DNA from: Nymphalis io
Taxonomy: Eukaryota > Arthropoda > Insecta > Lepidoptera > Nymphalidae
Length of the DNA stretch: 64,000 nucleotides
Assembly (NCBI RefSeq): GCF_905147045.1
Contig: NC_065904.1
Location: 3,472,001 to 3,536,000, forward strand
Reading direction: 5' to 3'
Shown here: in pieces, positions 11,578-23,783 of the stretch
How the letters are laid out: each line of letters starts with the position of its first letter
Position numbering within the stretch: position 1 is the stretch's first letter
Position numbers and translations under genes: made by a program
The notes under the pieces: generated by a model
The model's input: only the letters and a program-made list of their open reading frames with translations
Told to the model about the DNA's origin: nothing
Databases searched by the model: none

Positions 11578-11720
11578 CTGTCTCGTCGGTCTAGTGGTTA
11601 GTTTTTCAAGCCGCAGATCGGCAGGTTGTGTGTGTAAAAACTATCCCGCAATTTTCAATCCGAATCGAGGATGGCCATCGGAGGGGTTTTCCCAGCAGAT
11701 GCGTCAGGCGATTTCTACTC
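11578..11720 (+). mobile_element. Possible second type of tRNA-derived SINE
   Basis: CTCGTCGGTCTAGTGGTTAG resembles a tRNA A-box head; the B box is poor (TTCAATCCGAATC). It differs from the Metulj-like family. The ORF at 11594-11782 has no support as a gene. Confidence 0.3.
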
Positions 11721-11884
11721 AAGACAATTTACTCCTGCAAAAAAAGAAACTGAACCTACTCCCTACAATTGGTATACTATAAAAACATAAACGTTATAAA
11801 ACTTTACATAATTATATAATTTAATACATATATTTAGCGAGCGAATGCTATTCACGGTTAAATAAAGAGTGCAGTCATAAATAA

Positions 11885-11995
11885 CTATAGAACCGGGCAA
11901 TTAGTCGCGGCCACGGTAGATTTATGCCCGGTGATACTCCTATCCTGGCGGATCTCTGGCACGACTACATGGACGGGCTTTTTTGGGAAATTTGT
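11885..11995. repeat. Degenerate interspersed repeat, copy 1
   Basis: It has a GC-rich island in AT-rich flanks: GGCAATTAGTCGCGGCCACG, GTGATACTCCTATCCTGGCG and CGGGCTTTTTTGGGAAATTT. The copy at 13372-13500 shares the order of these blocks (CTAATCGTCGTCACGG, GATAATCCTAATTTGG, CCTGGCATATTGA, GAGACTTTTTT). Confidence 0.45.
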
Positions 11996-12224
11996 TACTA
12001 GATTAAAAAGAGTACGAGACAAACTAGTGTTTACGCTAAAAATGTTTAGCGTTAAAGTATATGTTGTTTTAAATTGGTAGTAATTATAAATTACTAGTAT
12101 TTATTTTATATATTAAAAACAAACTGTTAAAGTACAAAAATTCTTGTTTATGCCTTTGACAGTTGAATTGTACTGGATCAACTTAAAATATAATAACGAT
12201 CTAATTACTTTTGTTCTTATTCCA

Positions 12225-12450
12225 CCACCATTTGTATTCTACCAATCCGCATTGGAGATCCTCCAATGCGTGTTGGTGGAATAAACATGTGGCATAATTT
12301 CAATAAAATTAGACACATACAGGTTTCCTCACGATGTTTTCCTTCACCGTCAAGCACGAGATGAATTATGAACACAAATTAAGCACATGAAAATTCAGTG
12401 GTGCTTGCCCGGGTTTGAACCCACGATCATCGGTTAGGATTCACGCGTTC
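12225..12450 (-). mobile_element. Metulj-like SINE with snapback (inverted) 3' segment
   Basis: The minus strand carries the head (B box GGGTTTGAACCCG, A box lost near the end at 12450) through ACCTGTATGTGTCTAATT to CCACATG. Then the sequence flips: 12225-12257 is the same internal SINE segment in plus orientation. The two pieces form an imperfect hairpin of about 32 bases around a 3-base loop. Confidence 0.75.
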
Positions 12451-12459
12451 TTTTATATT

Positions 12460-13370
12460 TATCTAGTTTTTATTTATTTTTGGGAATGAGTTTGAGTACT
12501 TTTTTTATTCTTAATAGAATTTATTAACCTTCTCTCTATCCGAACTTATTGATCGATATTTTACTCGCTCTCATAAAAAACTGTAATCTGTGTTCTCTGT
12601 GAGTTATTTTATCATATATATTTTATTATATTATTATATTATCATATTATCATATTATTTTATATATATAAGTGTGGACAACACTCCTTGTTTCCTTTAG
12701 CAACTGATAACCTGTGGAAGACGTATAAATAAGAGGACCGAAGAAATGTACTGGGCCCTACGTCTCCGTAAGCTGGTTGGTGCTGTGAAAGATAGGTGCT
12801 TAATTCCCTATTGTACGTTATAATTTACAGCCATTGTTCATTTGTATTTTATATGTATTTTGTAAAATTGAATTCCTTCATACACATTTTGTTACATTTA
12901 TTATAGTGATTACATTTAATGATTCCAAGTGATATAGCACTTGGTTAGGTAATTAAATAAGTCACGGGTGAATGTATTTTGTATACACTTTGTAGGTCTG
13001 TTTTTTTTAAACGTAAAAAGGAGTAATTGAATTGTTTGTAACGAAAAAAAACAATAAAACCCAACTGGTTAGGGTTAAATTTTTAATTTAAAGTATAAAA
13101 TTTAAAGACATTTATATGAAGATATTAAAGATTTTAAATTCCTTTGTTACATAAACTTAGAAAGCCGTGAAGCAATTACAAAACAGGCTGCTTTATGTGT
13201 TTAAAAATGTAGACTTACTTTTAATTTTGCTTTCTAACCTCCACAGACGTATTGTCTATCCTTTTGGTGTATCTCTCTATTATTTAGGGTTTGGTGGTTT
13301 GAGGTGTCTGTTTTTATTTCCAGAAAACAAAATGTAGAATATATTTGATATAGAGGTATCGATTAGATTT
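12460..13370. other. AT-rich DNA, nothing recognised
   Basis: There is a low-complexity TTATATTATTATATTATCAT tract near 12620-12670. No gene was seen. Confidence 0.45.
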
Positions 13371-13371
13371 A

Positions 13372-13500
13372 GGCCAGCACTAATCGTCGTCACGGGGCTT
13401 AAATGCGGCCAAACGACAGATTCATTCTCACGCGATAATCCTAATTTGGAAGTCGGACAATCCCTGGCATATTGAAATCACTTGCGGAGACTTTTTTATA
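13372..13500. repeat. Degenerate interspersed repeat, copy 2
   Basis: It shares ordered blocks with 11885-11995: CACTAATCGTCGTCACGG, CGATAATCCTAATTTGGAAG, CCCTGGCATATTGA and a GGAGACTTTTTTA end. This is probably the 3' part of an old non-LTR element. Confidence 0.4.
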
Positions 13501-13504
13501 CTGT

Positions 13505-14135
13505 AGTATTATGTAATTGTATTTCATATAATATACATGTAAAAAAATAATTGTAATATTTCTTTAATGTTTGATAAGTTTGCATTGGTACTGGCATTTA
13601 AGTTTTGTGTAATAGTTTACATGTGATAATAAAAAAAATTTAGAAATGACATTTAAAAAAGATTTGATGTTTTAAAAAATAATTATTTAATAAAAAAATA
13701 ATAAGGAATTGTGAGGAAAAACGGAATAATAAACTTTAAATGTCGTTTCTTTGTGAACAGAGCATAATTAAGTTTATTTATTCCTAATCCTTAAAATAAT
13801 ATAATAATATTAAAAATAATAACAAAAATGTTGCTTATACAAAAAACGTGAACATCGTAAATTGACGTATATTTTTTTTTGTTTTTTTTTTTGTAAATGG
13901 GAAAAAATAAAAGTTATATTATTATTGTTAAGGTAATGTGTCATCATAGTAAAAACAAAATAAAACAAATTTTGTAACACACACAACACAGACTAAAACG
14001 AAATATGAATATACATCTAAGTAATATAGCATACTCGTAATAAATACTTATTTATTACGAGATATACATTTTTAAATTATGTAAAAAAATAATACGCGTT
14101 TGGTCAAATTGCTAATTATAGCGGTTTTGATTTAA
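13505..14135. other. AT-rich DNA, nothing recognised
   Basis: The stretch is dominated by A and T runs. No gene or repeat family was recognised. Confidence 0.45.
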
Positions 14136-14139
14136 GCTT

Positions 14140-14372
14140 CTTCCAAAAAAATGGAATTCCTTACCAGTTCACGTGTTCCCCCCTCCTTTTACAACCCGGG
14201 TTCTTTCAAACGAGGCGTGAAGAGGCATCTTGCGGGTCGGCAAGGCGAAGGCGGCTAGTGCAGAACAATCTTCCCGACTGTACTGGCCGTCTTTGGAATC
14301 TTTTGGAAGTGGTAGTCCACTTACCATCAGGTGGAGTAGACTCATTTGCCCTCCCGGCAAATATAAAAAAAA
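14140..14372 (+). mobile_element. Jockey/CR1-type LINE, 3' end only
   Basis: It begins at CTTCCAAAAAAATGGAATTC and encodes the KKWNSLPVHVFP..FKRGVKRHL tail, then the 3' UTR with CTTACCATCAGGTGGAGTAG, CCCTCCCGGC and an A tail. The UTR is diverged from the 7.3 and 19.1 kb copies in its middle part (TCTTTGGAATCTTTTGGAAG). Confidence 0.8.
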
Positions 14373-14379
14373 TTATTAT

Positions 14380-16890
14380 GCATACAATATAAATATATGA
14401 ATTTAATTTTTTTTTGGTAATCTTTATAAAAGTGTAAAGTTGTTCAATTATACGTATGTAGTAAAACCGAAACCACATTTTATTGGCTGTATTTTAGCGA
14501 GGAGCGAAATTTGCCAGCATGTATTTAATTTGCCGCCAATATTTCGGTCAGGTATTACAATGTACCTAACTGTAAATAATTAAGCACATCATTAAAAATA
14601 ATTAAAGTCGTTTTTGTTAAAATATAAACTAAATATTTACAGTTTCAGAAGATGGCTAATGTAATTGTAGTGCTTAAAAATTTTTTTTAAGTAGACTTTA
14701 TTTTAGTATTCATTGTTATACATTGTTTTTATTATCTTTTTTATCTTTAAATGATTCCGCTCGTCCTTGATAGACTTTGAATGTTATGAATGTTGTTATA
14801 ATATATATTTAGTAACTAATATGAAGTTATAGCTCCAAAGAGTTTCTTATGCACTCAATTAGTGAACCCTATGCAGCGTTTTACCTTGAGAATTGATTTT
14901 AATAAAACGCTTTCTTAGCTTTTGTAGCGTAATGGTATGTCATATCGCTCAGCGATCGGCATGGCAGTGCAACGTGAGCAGTTGTTACTTAATTTACTAG
15001 TTAACGATGTGGCCACTTGATAGTAATGAAAATTCGCGCTTTGCGAATGTCAATGCTTCTTGCGATGGAAATAGGCATATATACGTTAAAATGGCAGATT
15101 AAAAAAAAATCGTATTAAACTAAATTCCAAGTATGGAAGTGTATACGGCGAAGTCGCAGGTTTTGCTAGTAATACATATAAAATGTGGCGGGGGTTGAGT
15201 GTTCGATTAAATAAATAAACTTCGATCGTAATACATTCACATACAAATTACGTTCAGAGCAATAGCAACACAAATACAAAGTAATTTTATTCCCGACAAC
15301 TGCACACCAACTGATTGCGATGCAGATTGGCAGCTCGTTTTATAGTCGATTAAGAGACATTACGTTCGTAAATTGTATCGATTGTGACAATTATTTTATT
15401 CAACGTAATTATTATGAAATATTTTATGTTAATTGTTTATTAAATGCAGTCAAACATAAATAGTATAATTAATATGAAAATTACAGATTTTAAATAATTC
15501 AAGTTTTTTTTTATTACTGGTCTACATCAAAAGTTTATATGTAACGACGAACATACAACAAAGAAAAATTCTATTTTTTTTGTTAGGAACCTTCGCTGAC
15601 ACGCAGAATCTCGCCAAAATTTCATCACAATTTGTTGAGTGGCTTAGGAATGCATAGAGGACAAACATTCAATAATGTTAATATATTTGTATGGACATTA
15701 GTGCACGGAACGCGTTGCAATGCTTCTTTTGTTAAAAACTGCTAGTTTCTCCCCGTGACTTCGCCTGCCTGTCATGGGAGGGGAAGGTATAACCATGTTC
15801 TTTTCTATAACCCCAATAACGTTTATGCAAATTACTAACTAATTCACTTTGACATTTATAATATTAGTAAACATTATCATTTTATTATCATTATTATTAA
15901 AGAGTGTAGTGTGACAAATGAACCTTGAAATCCTATCGCACAATTACGGGACTTTTACAGAAGTGTAATATTGCTTTGAGTTACTTTTTCAATATATAGT
16001 TGACTAATTAAGTAAGTCTAGACGAGAGTAGACCGCAGATAGGTTAAAGCAGCGTTTTGAGAGTCGATATATGTGGTAGATGGCGATTAGCTGAAGTTGA
16101 ATTATAAAAGTAACTACTTAATTACATGCAGTATGTATTTAGAGTAGATTGAGCTATTTAAAATAATGGCATAAAGTATGTGCGTTATAGTAAAAATATA
16201 ATAATTAAAAAGAAATAAATTAAAAGTAAGAGATCTTATAGCTATTAAATTTGACAACTGCAAGAAAGTATAAAAGAAAGAATGTTTTTTTAAGCCTTTT
16301 GAAGTACGTCTTTTTAAAATAATCTTTTGTTTTTATTCCTTTGGTTTTAATTTAAATAAGGGTCAGCCGTACTTTCTCGTTGGGTAGTTTTGAGGTCAGA
16401 ATGCAAGTGACGTCTCAAGGATCTGTATCAGGTAAACGATTTTTCCTTAAAGATAAAAGTCCCTGAAATTAGAGAATACTATTGAGTGGTAAATGTATAT
16501 ACTGAAAAAACATATTTTTGATAGATTTCATTGAATGGCTTTTTTTAGTTAATAGAAAAAGGAGTTAGCAAGATATACACTTCTTTTCTGAGTCAAGTTT
16601 TTACATACATTTTCATATTTTGCACTTAAAAAGCATTAAGATTATATTCATAAAAATTTTAATAAGATTGTGTAAAAACTGTCCGGGATAGTAAAATTAT
16701 CAGTATTTAAGGCTTGATGAATAAACGTTTGTTGCCAATTAGATAATATGGTTATATTGGTGTGTAAATGATAAAAAAAATATAGTGCCATTCTGTAAGT
16801 ACTTATTTCTTGATTCAACCTTGAAATGTTGACAACCGATTTATGCTGATATACTATTTTGATGCTTCTATTCTTGATACATTTTATTAT
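14380..16890. other. AT-rich DNA with weak traces of old repeats
   Basis: GGCGAAGTCGCAGGTTTTGC near 15148 and CCTTCGCTGACACGCAGAAT to CTAGTTTCTCCCCGTGACTT (15590-15765) look like fragments of common lepidopteran repeats. No coding exon was seen. Confidence 0.35.
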
Positions 16891-16896
16891 TTAGTA

Positions 16897-17165
16897 GCAG
16901 CCCGGAGTCTGGAAGTTGGTAGTGTGTACACTGCCGTTCCTCGGAAAGCAAGTAAAGTACGTATAGCCGTTGGTGCTGCGCCTGAACTCTTTCCGGTCGT
17001 GTTGAATTGCCGTCCCATCGGATTATGAGAGTTAGGGAATAGAGAGTGCACCTGTGTTTGCGCACACATTTGTGAACTGTAATATCTCCTGTGCAGTTGG
17101 CTAATCTCTCTTGAGATTGGCCGCCGTGGCCGAAATCGGTCCGGAGGACATTATTGAATGACATT
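16897..17165 (+). repeat. Lepidopteran interspersed repeat, GC-richer, probably the 3' UTR of a LINE
   Basis: AGCCCGGAGTCTGGAAGTTG through GTTGAATTGCCGTCCCATCG, AGAGAGTGCACCTGTGTTTG and TTGAGATTGGCCGCCGTGGC to GGAGGACATTATTG is a phrase I associate with widespread lepidopteran repeats. The ORFs on both strands here have no gene support. The element class is inferred, not shown. Confidence 0.6.
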
Positions 17166-17169
17166 ATGG

Positions 17170-17830
17170 TTAATGTCGCATATCAATATTTGACATTCAC
17201 CACCGTTTTCTGTGGTGAGTTTCGAGTTTGTTCTTACAAAATAACTGTACTGCGGTATGTTTGAATATTCTTGTAAAATGACGAGTCATTAATATCGAGT
17301 ACATTAATACTTATAAGAGACGTCTTACAAAGTAGATTTTATTTTTAATCATTAATTCAGTACAATAATAACTTATTACTTTTTTCTTATATTAATTGAA
17401 ATTTAATACGAAATTAAAAAACAAGTCACGTAATTCAATATAAGTTCAACGACATAAAAATCATTTCTAGTAAGAAAATATTTTGGTTGTGGCCCGTAAT
17501 AGCATATCTTGGAGAAGTTTAAAGTGAAATGGCAGGTGACACTTAGTGGTAGTGTTGACGGAGGAAAGTGAAGTCTCTAGTTACGCTATTTGTGGGGTGG
17601 GACAGGCGGACATACGCTTTAGCTTTATTTCATTTTTAATAGAATATTCCCGCGAGTAGTTCGCTTTATTTTCCGTAATGCAAGTGATTTTATTACACCT
17701 TGATGTTTTTATTAAAATTGTTATTTATTTGAAAAAATATCACAATATTCAGCTTTTGTTTTAAAATTATTTTAAAGTATCTACTCACCTTTTATATTTT
17801 AATATTTATGAATGTATTTATGAAGCAATT
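17170..17830. other. AT-rich DNA, nothing recognised
   Basis: No exon or repeat family was recognised. Confidence 0.45.
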
Positions 17831-17833
17831 TTA

Positions 17834-17981
17834 CTTGGTGGTTGGGCTTTGTGCAATATGTGTTTTCATCACATAAAAAATGTTAAATTTTCTTACGGTA
17901 CCAATGTCTATGGGCGGTGATAACCACTTATCATCAGGTGGCCCATCTGTCGGCCCACCTACCTTTATTATAAAGAAAAAA
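17834..17981 (+). mobile_element. Family B retroposon, internally deleted copy
   Basis: The 5' end CTTGGTGGTTGGGCTTTGTG is joined after a short stretch to the 3' part (CAATGTCTATGGGCGGTG, CCACTTATCATCAGGTGGCC) and an A-rich tail. About half of the element is missing. Confidence 0.65.
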
Positions 17982-18400
17982 GGAACAAAAATCGGTCACA
18001 AGTGATTTTTAGAGAGTTTTTAAATATAACAGCGATTTATTTTCGAATAAATTTTGTTTGATGTTATGAATTATATCGTCTTCAAAGCAAAGCTTAAAAA
18101 ATGAAATCTGGGGATTAAAATTATTTCGTTCACTCTCGCTATCATTCTGCACATAACGCAAATATTTTAGACAATTAACGTAAGTCACAATGTATAATGT
18201 ACCCCTAGTGGGCGATGGACTCTTCTCCTCCTTTGACGTCCTCCTTTTATTCCAACGCGTTGTTTCACTGCGGGTTGGGGGTTACACAGGTGGTAGATTT
18301 TCATCCGGCACAGTTTTCCCATGATATTACTACACCGAGCGAGAGATGACAATTCAGTGATACTTGACAGCGATGCCCGGGTTTGAGCTCATAGTTCTTC
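17982..18400. other. Intergenic DNA, nothing recognised
   Basis: A slightly GC-richer part (18190-18400) is present but no gene or repeat could be supported. Confidence 0.4.
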
Positions 18401-18402
18401 TT

Positions 18403-19161
18403 CCCTCTTCCCTCCCTCTGTGGTACTCCACTGGTGATACAAAGCAAAATCGCCATTCTGGGGATTGACGTTCGCTGCGACCTTAGTCCAAGGGCTGTTA
18501 TAAAAACAGCTTCACGGAAACTCGGAGTTCTGAACAAGGTGCGGCGTTTTTTCACGCCACAACAACTGTGCCTGCTGTACAAAACACAGGTACGGTCTTG
18601 CGTGGAATATTGCTCGCACCTTTGGGATGGCTCCGCTAAGTACCTACTAGAGGCCTTGGACCGGTTGCAGCGATGTGCCGTACGCATTATTGGCGACGTA
18701 AAGGTCACAAACACCCTTGAACCTTTACAATTGCGTCGTGAGATAGCAGCACTGAGCGCTTTCTATCGACTGTATCACGGCGAGTGCTCTGAGGAATTAT
18801 TCTCTCTAATTCCTGCTTCCCTCTTCCTTCTTAAGTCCACGCGAGCTGGTTCTCGATGTCACCGCCTAGTTGTGACATCAATTCCATCGTGAACAAAGAA
18901 ATTTGGCAACTCCTTTCTTTGTCGCACTTCCAAAAAATGGAATTCCTTACCAGCTCACCTGTTCCCCTCCTCTTACAACCCAAAACCAACCAACCCTTCA
19001 AACGAAGCGTGCAGAGGCATCTTGCGGGCCGGCAAGGCGAAGGCGGCTAGTGCAGAACGTTTTTCCCGTCTGTACTGGCCGTCGTCGCGTTTGGACTCTA
19101 CTACCACTTACCATCAGGTGGAGTAGAGTCATTTGCCCTCCCGGCGTATATAAAAAAAAAA
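18403..19161 (+). mobile_element. 5'-truncated Jockey/CR1-type LINE, 3' end of ORF2 and UTR
   Basis: The same C-terminal reverse-transcriptase region as at 6.65 kb is open to 18892: GIDVRCDLSPR, ASRKLGVLNKVRRFFTPQQL, EYCSHLWDGSAKYL, FYRLYHGECSEELFSLIPAS. TGA then replaces the CGA seen in the other copy, and an insertion or rearrangement near 18980 (CCAAAACCAACCAACCC) shifts the frame. The 3' UTR has the stem-loop CTCTACTACCACTTACC..GGTGGAGTAGAG and an A tail. It is non-functional. Confidence 0.85.
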
Positions 19162-21745
19162 GTTGTTGGTTAAGGTGCACGTTTTGTAACCACTGGGCCA
19201 TTTTGGCTCATAGTAAACGTATGTCGTAAATCATTATACAATTATATAATTCACGAGTTGTTACACAGGATGTTGAATACAGATGTTTTCATTAAAATTT
19301 ATTATCAAGCTTACATTTGTAACAGACGTTATTGCGCTTTCCTACCTCTTATCCCGGTTACTCCAGGTAATGGAACGATATAAAGAGTCATGAAATAAAA
19401 CGCTTGGCCTCCGTTACTAAGACGTGCCACTAACATAGGGTAAAAGAATTATAAATTAACATTTCAGTACAATGCGTTCATAAATGTGAATACACGCATT
19501 ACAAAGTAAAGTAAGAAAAGTATATATGTATATATACACATTACGTAGACCTTTTACAATTGTAATAAGAATGCTGTATAAAATGAGCTGATATAATCAA
19601 GTGAATTGGCCAGGTGGATCTTATCGAAAGATAGCGGGTTGAAATCCGGTCAAGCAGCACTAATTTTCATGTACTAGTTTGTGTTTATAAGTCATCTGGT
19701 GTGAAAATACCATCAGAAAACAGGCATGTGAAAATTGTTGAAATAAACTCCAAGCTTCTCCTAAGGAAAAGCCTTAGGAAGGGAGAAGGCTACGTGGACA
19801 TAATGTCGTTATAACAGTGTGGTATTTTTAATTATTCGATGGATAAAGTCTGCCTGTATTTTGCTACCATTCCATGCGTTCATAAAAATAATTGTTCTTA
19901 ATCTTTTATTGTATATTTATATTTAATATTTTATTATGTTTACGATTTGCTGAATAGTAAAAAAATATTTCAATATTATTGTACAATTTATATGGTTTAC
20001 TATTAATTCTATTAAAATTGCTTTTACTCGAATTATGCGAAATTATTTCGCCATATATTTTTATTTAAAATAAATTTAATTTAATTTAAATTGTATGTGG
20101 CCTTATCACTAAGTTATAACTGTACAACCATTTCTGTTACGCTAAATAAACAAAAAAAAAACGAATGTGATGATAACGTTTAGTTAAAGCTTTATGGATG
20201 AGACTTGGCTTAAAGCTAATATTATCATTGTCAAGACGAAAAACTATTTACAAAGATAACTGTCTACATATAATACGTAAGTACATTAACTTGCAAAATA
20301 GAAGTTATAAATATCGACACAAGTAAACAAGCCGCAATTAAATCGCGTAAACGTTTCCAAACTTTAGTAACTCATTAAAACTTTAAGTGCAGTCAGGCTT
20401 TGACCTAAATGAACACGAATAGAAACACATGACGAAAATTCAATAACACCAATAACAGTTAGAACTAGTTGTTAGGATAGTAAAATAATTAATATCTCGA
20501 ATTCAGAATTCACGTGAATCCTAAAGATTAATTGAATATCAAACATAAATATAAATGTATGAAAGTTTTAAAGCGTGACATTTTAAGTTTTAAAAATGAT
20601 TAAATTATGATTTCAAATCTTTATCTGTTTCCAACCTTTGTAGTTTAAATTATTAAATTCGAAATTGTTTGACGTTGAAAACGCGTACTTTTGACTCGAT
20701 ATTTGTCAATCAACTACTAAATCGAAATTGATTTGAATCGGATGAATTTTCAATTATATCTGAACTTTCAATTATCTCAAATTAACAACAATTGATTTCA
20801 ACTTTTGGTAATTAAAGTTTAAATCAGTTATTTTTCATATCAACTAAAATCGAACCGCATAAAACCGTTGTTAGGCACATTATAATACATTACAATGTAA
20901 ATGCTTAATATGCACTATTTTTAGGCTTTTATTTTATACGCAAGTACATTATACAGTATATTTTTTGACATGAAATAAAAAAAGTTTAGTTAACTGAACA
21001 CAATGTGAAACCCTTTATAAATCCAAAATTTCACATTTGCTAATTCAAACCGTTTATCATATAGATTGCTATAGCTTACTCTGTAAACGCGAGTGCACTT
21101 AGAAAACATCACTCAGCGATATCTGGCTCGTTAGAGTGATCAATCACCCTGGAGGTGTCTGTTAGTTTACGATGATATGGACAGTGTGTCATCGTATTTA
21201 TGTTGCTCAGTATTATACAAACATTTTACAGGTTTTATACAAATTATAAATATAAAAAATCTAAGTTTTTTTGCTCCTCATATTAGAAAATTACGGAATT
21301 CTTCTTACAGTACTTCACTTTACTTACAGAGTTTTATGTCATATGTCAAGTATATAAGTACGATACTTATTTATATTATTTTTCTTGTATTTGCCGCCGT
21401 TGGAAGTCGGTCTGCTGTCGTCGCAACCGACAGCTACAGCGAAGTTCTTAAGTTATGACTTACGTTTCTAGTTTCATTTTATTTACTTTATTTTATTAGT
21501 TGTACTTTGAAAATGTTAAATATGATATAATTGAATATTATCATATCGATATAAGTAGAGGTCATTTGTATAGCTTTTAAAATACTTTCTTAAAATAAGA
21601 TTTTATCAATTTCTTTATCTTAATACAACTCTTTGGACATTTTTTAAATTTCTGAATAATTAATAGAGCAATATTAATCATCAAAGTAAAGAATATAGAA
21701 AGACAATTAAATAAAATATTTACGTTAGATATAGTAATATAATAA
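19162..21745. other. AT-rich DNA with one degenerate SINE
   Basis: A very eroded Metulj-like SINE is visible at about 19605-19800 (GTTGAAATCCGGTCAAGCAG, GTGTTTATAAGTCATCTGGT, AAGGGAGAAGG). The rest shows no gene or known repeat. Confidence 0.45.
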
Positions 21746-21750
21746 TATAA

Positions 21751-21986
21751 TTATAATTACTTAGACCCAACACAGGTTGGCAGAATACGTGGCTCCTTGC
21801 CTGTCACGTAGCTGTATATATATATATATACATATATATATTTCTTTCTGTCACGAGTATTATATTATACTCACTAGAGGGTCCCAACCTTTATTTGCTA
21901 TGTACAACTTGATAAAGAATAAACTATTTTTTCATTTTTTCATATATATATATGTATATATATATGTTGGGTCTAAGTAATTATAA
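21751..21986. mobile_element. MITE-like element with perfect 22-bp terminal inverted repeats
   Basis: TTATAATTACTTAGACCCAA starts the left end (22-base arm 21751-21772), and its exact reverse complement is at 21965-21986. Internal TA-rich runs follow CACGTAGCTGTATATATATA. The same internal words recur in the foldback at 22689-22915. There is no transposase ORF, so it would be non-autonomous. Confidence 0.75.
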
Positions 21987-22688
21987 ATAGTTAGTATAAT
22001 AAATAGTCTTTCATAAGTTTCCTTCATACTAAATTTAATTAAAATCGGTCCAATGGTTTTAGTTTACACGACGTATGCTTTGCAAGGAAATCTATATTTA
22101 CTAAATATAAATAATTACTAAATTGCTCGTGTCTTGTTATTAAGGTCATTCTAATGTATTCCAACATTTTAAATGCGAGATTGCAAGAAATGTTAAATTG
22201 TTTATTTAAGAAGATCTATCTTATAAAGCGATAGAAGAGATATAATATTAATTAATGCAAACTCGTCAACATTTATACATTGGTATCGAATTGTATTAAG
22301 GTTGGATCTTTTTTTTAATTGTTAATATTAGTCGTACCATAGACAATTTAATTAAATTCAGTACTATCTCTATTATAAAGGCTGTCTGTAAGATATCGCT
22401 TTCAGCAACAAGACCGTCTTTGTACACTTGTGCTTACTTAAGTTTGTTTTGCTTTTAACTGTTGCTTTGTATTGTGTTAACAGACTTCTCTTTTTTACTT
22501 TTCGTTGCTCAGTTCTGCTCGATGCTATACTGTTATAACTTATTTTCGTATCTCACTCGTGATTGCCATTTTGCGTATTATATGTTTTAAAGTTATATGT
22601 TTTTTTCTGCTTGTATTATAACCAATGTCGCATATCACTTTCTAATATTTCACGTCTTCATGAGATTTGTTTTTACAGAAGAAGGGCG

Positions 22689-22915
22689 AGTGAGCCATCG
22701 TAATTTCAGCCACAAGGATTTTAATTACTTAGAATATCCTTGCCAGTCACGTAGCTGTGTACATATATATATACATATATACATATATATATATACATAT
22801 ATACATATATATATATACACAGCTACACATATATGACTGGCAAGGAGCCACGTATTCAGCCTGTGTTGAGTCTAAGTAATTATAATCCTTGTGGCTGAAA
22901 TTACGATGGCTCACT
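22689..22915. mobile_element. Foldback element with long inverted arms and a TA/CATA core
   Basis: Arms of 32 bases (22689-22720 and 22884-22915) are exact complements, and complementarity continues inward through TTAATTACTTAGA and ATCCTTGCCAGTCACGTAGC. The core (about 22760-22817) is an ACATATATATAT-type microsatellite. The inner arms match the 21.75 kb MITE (GGCTCCTTGCC, CACGTAGCTG), and the outer arm resembles a family B segment (AGTGAGCCA..GTAATT..CACAAGG). Confidence 0.75.
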
Positions 22916-22924
22916 ATAAAATGT

Positions 22925-23780
22925 GAATTTCAATAAGTATAGAAAAGTATAGCATAAGATTCATAATAACATTGTATTCGTATATCTTAAGTATAAATAG
23001 ATCGAAGAATAAATGCGTAATATCCTCTCATAATAAGTTAGTGCGAGCTATCACATTCTAACAGAAAAACTGTCATTCGATTCGATAAGCCATCCCGCTG
23101 ACTGATTGTCGTACAGGAGTCGGGCGTGGCAGTGAGAAATTACTGGAAATGCCACCCTCAATTGCTCCTAACATATATTTCTAGAAGAAAAGGGGACAAA
23201 AGGAAGACACTACCGACAATAGCATTCTTCTATAAACTTACTAATTTGATATAACATCTGAAGAATTTACGTAAGAAATATTTAGTAAAATCAATATCAA
23301 TTTAAAAATAAATCTATTTAAGTGATCGCTGCTTAAATACATATATTTACTACATATATTTACTTTCGATCGTAACGTAGTAGTAATACTGAATTAATGC
23401 TTACTTTTGGTTATCATAGTTATTGTTGGTGAATTTCTCATATATGATTAGTAATTTTTATTACTTTTTAAGACGCCTGTCCTCGCAACCTAAGTTATTT
23501 AGTTCTTGATTGCATTTGAAAGTAGTAGTAAGGTTGTCAGTCACATAATGTGATAACCCGTGTTTCTGGATACTCCGATCCCAAGGCAATATAATATTAA
23601 TAAATAATACGTAAAAAAATACTAACACAACTATTAGAAGGTAAATTTATTTTATATTATTATTATTTATTAATTTAATTTATATCAAAGTGTATTTTAT
23701 TAATATTATTGGTATCAATAACATATCACTGGAAAGAAATCTTGATCATTATCAGTTTCTATACCGTACCGTAACCGTAC
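22925..23780. other. AT-rich DNA, nothing recognised
   Basis: No gene or repeat family was recognised. A GC-richer patch lies at 23085-23165. Confidence 0.4.
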
Positions 23781-23783
23781 CGT

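Noticed and set aside
14169..14478. Minus-strand ORFs
   Set aside because: They are antisense to the LINE 3' end.
16843..17164. Overlapping ORFs on both strands
   Set aside because: They lie in an interspersed repeat; there are no splice or domain signals.
22760..22817. CRISPR-like or satellite array
   Set aside because: It is a simple TA/CATA microsatellite at the centre of a foldback element.
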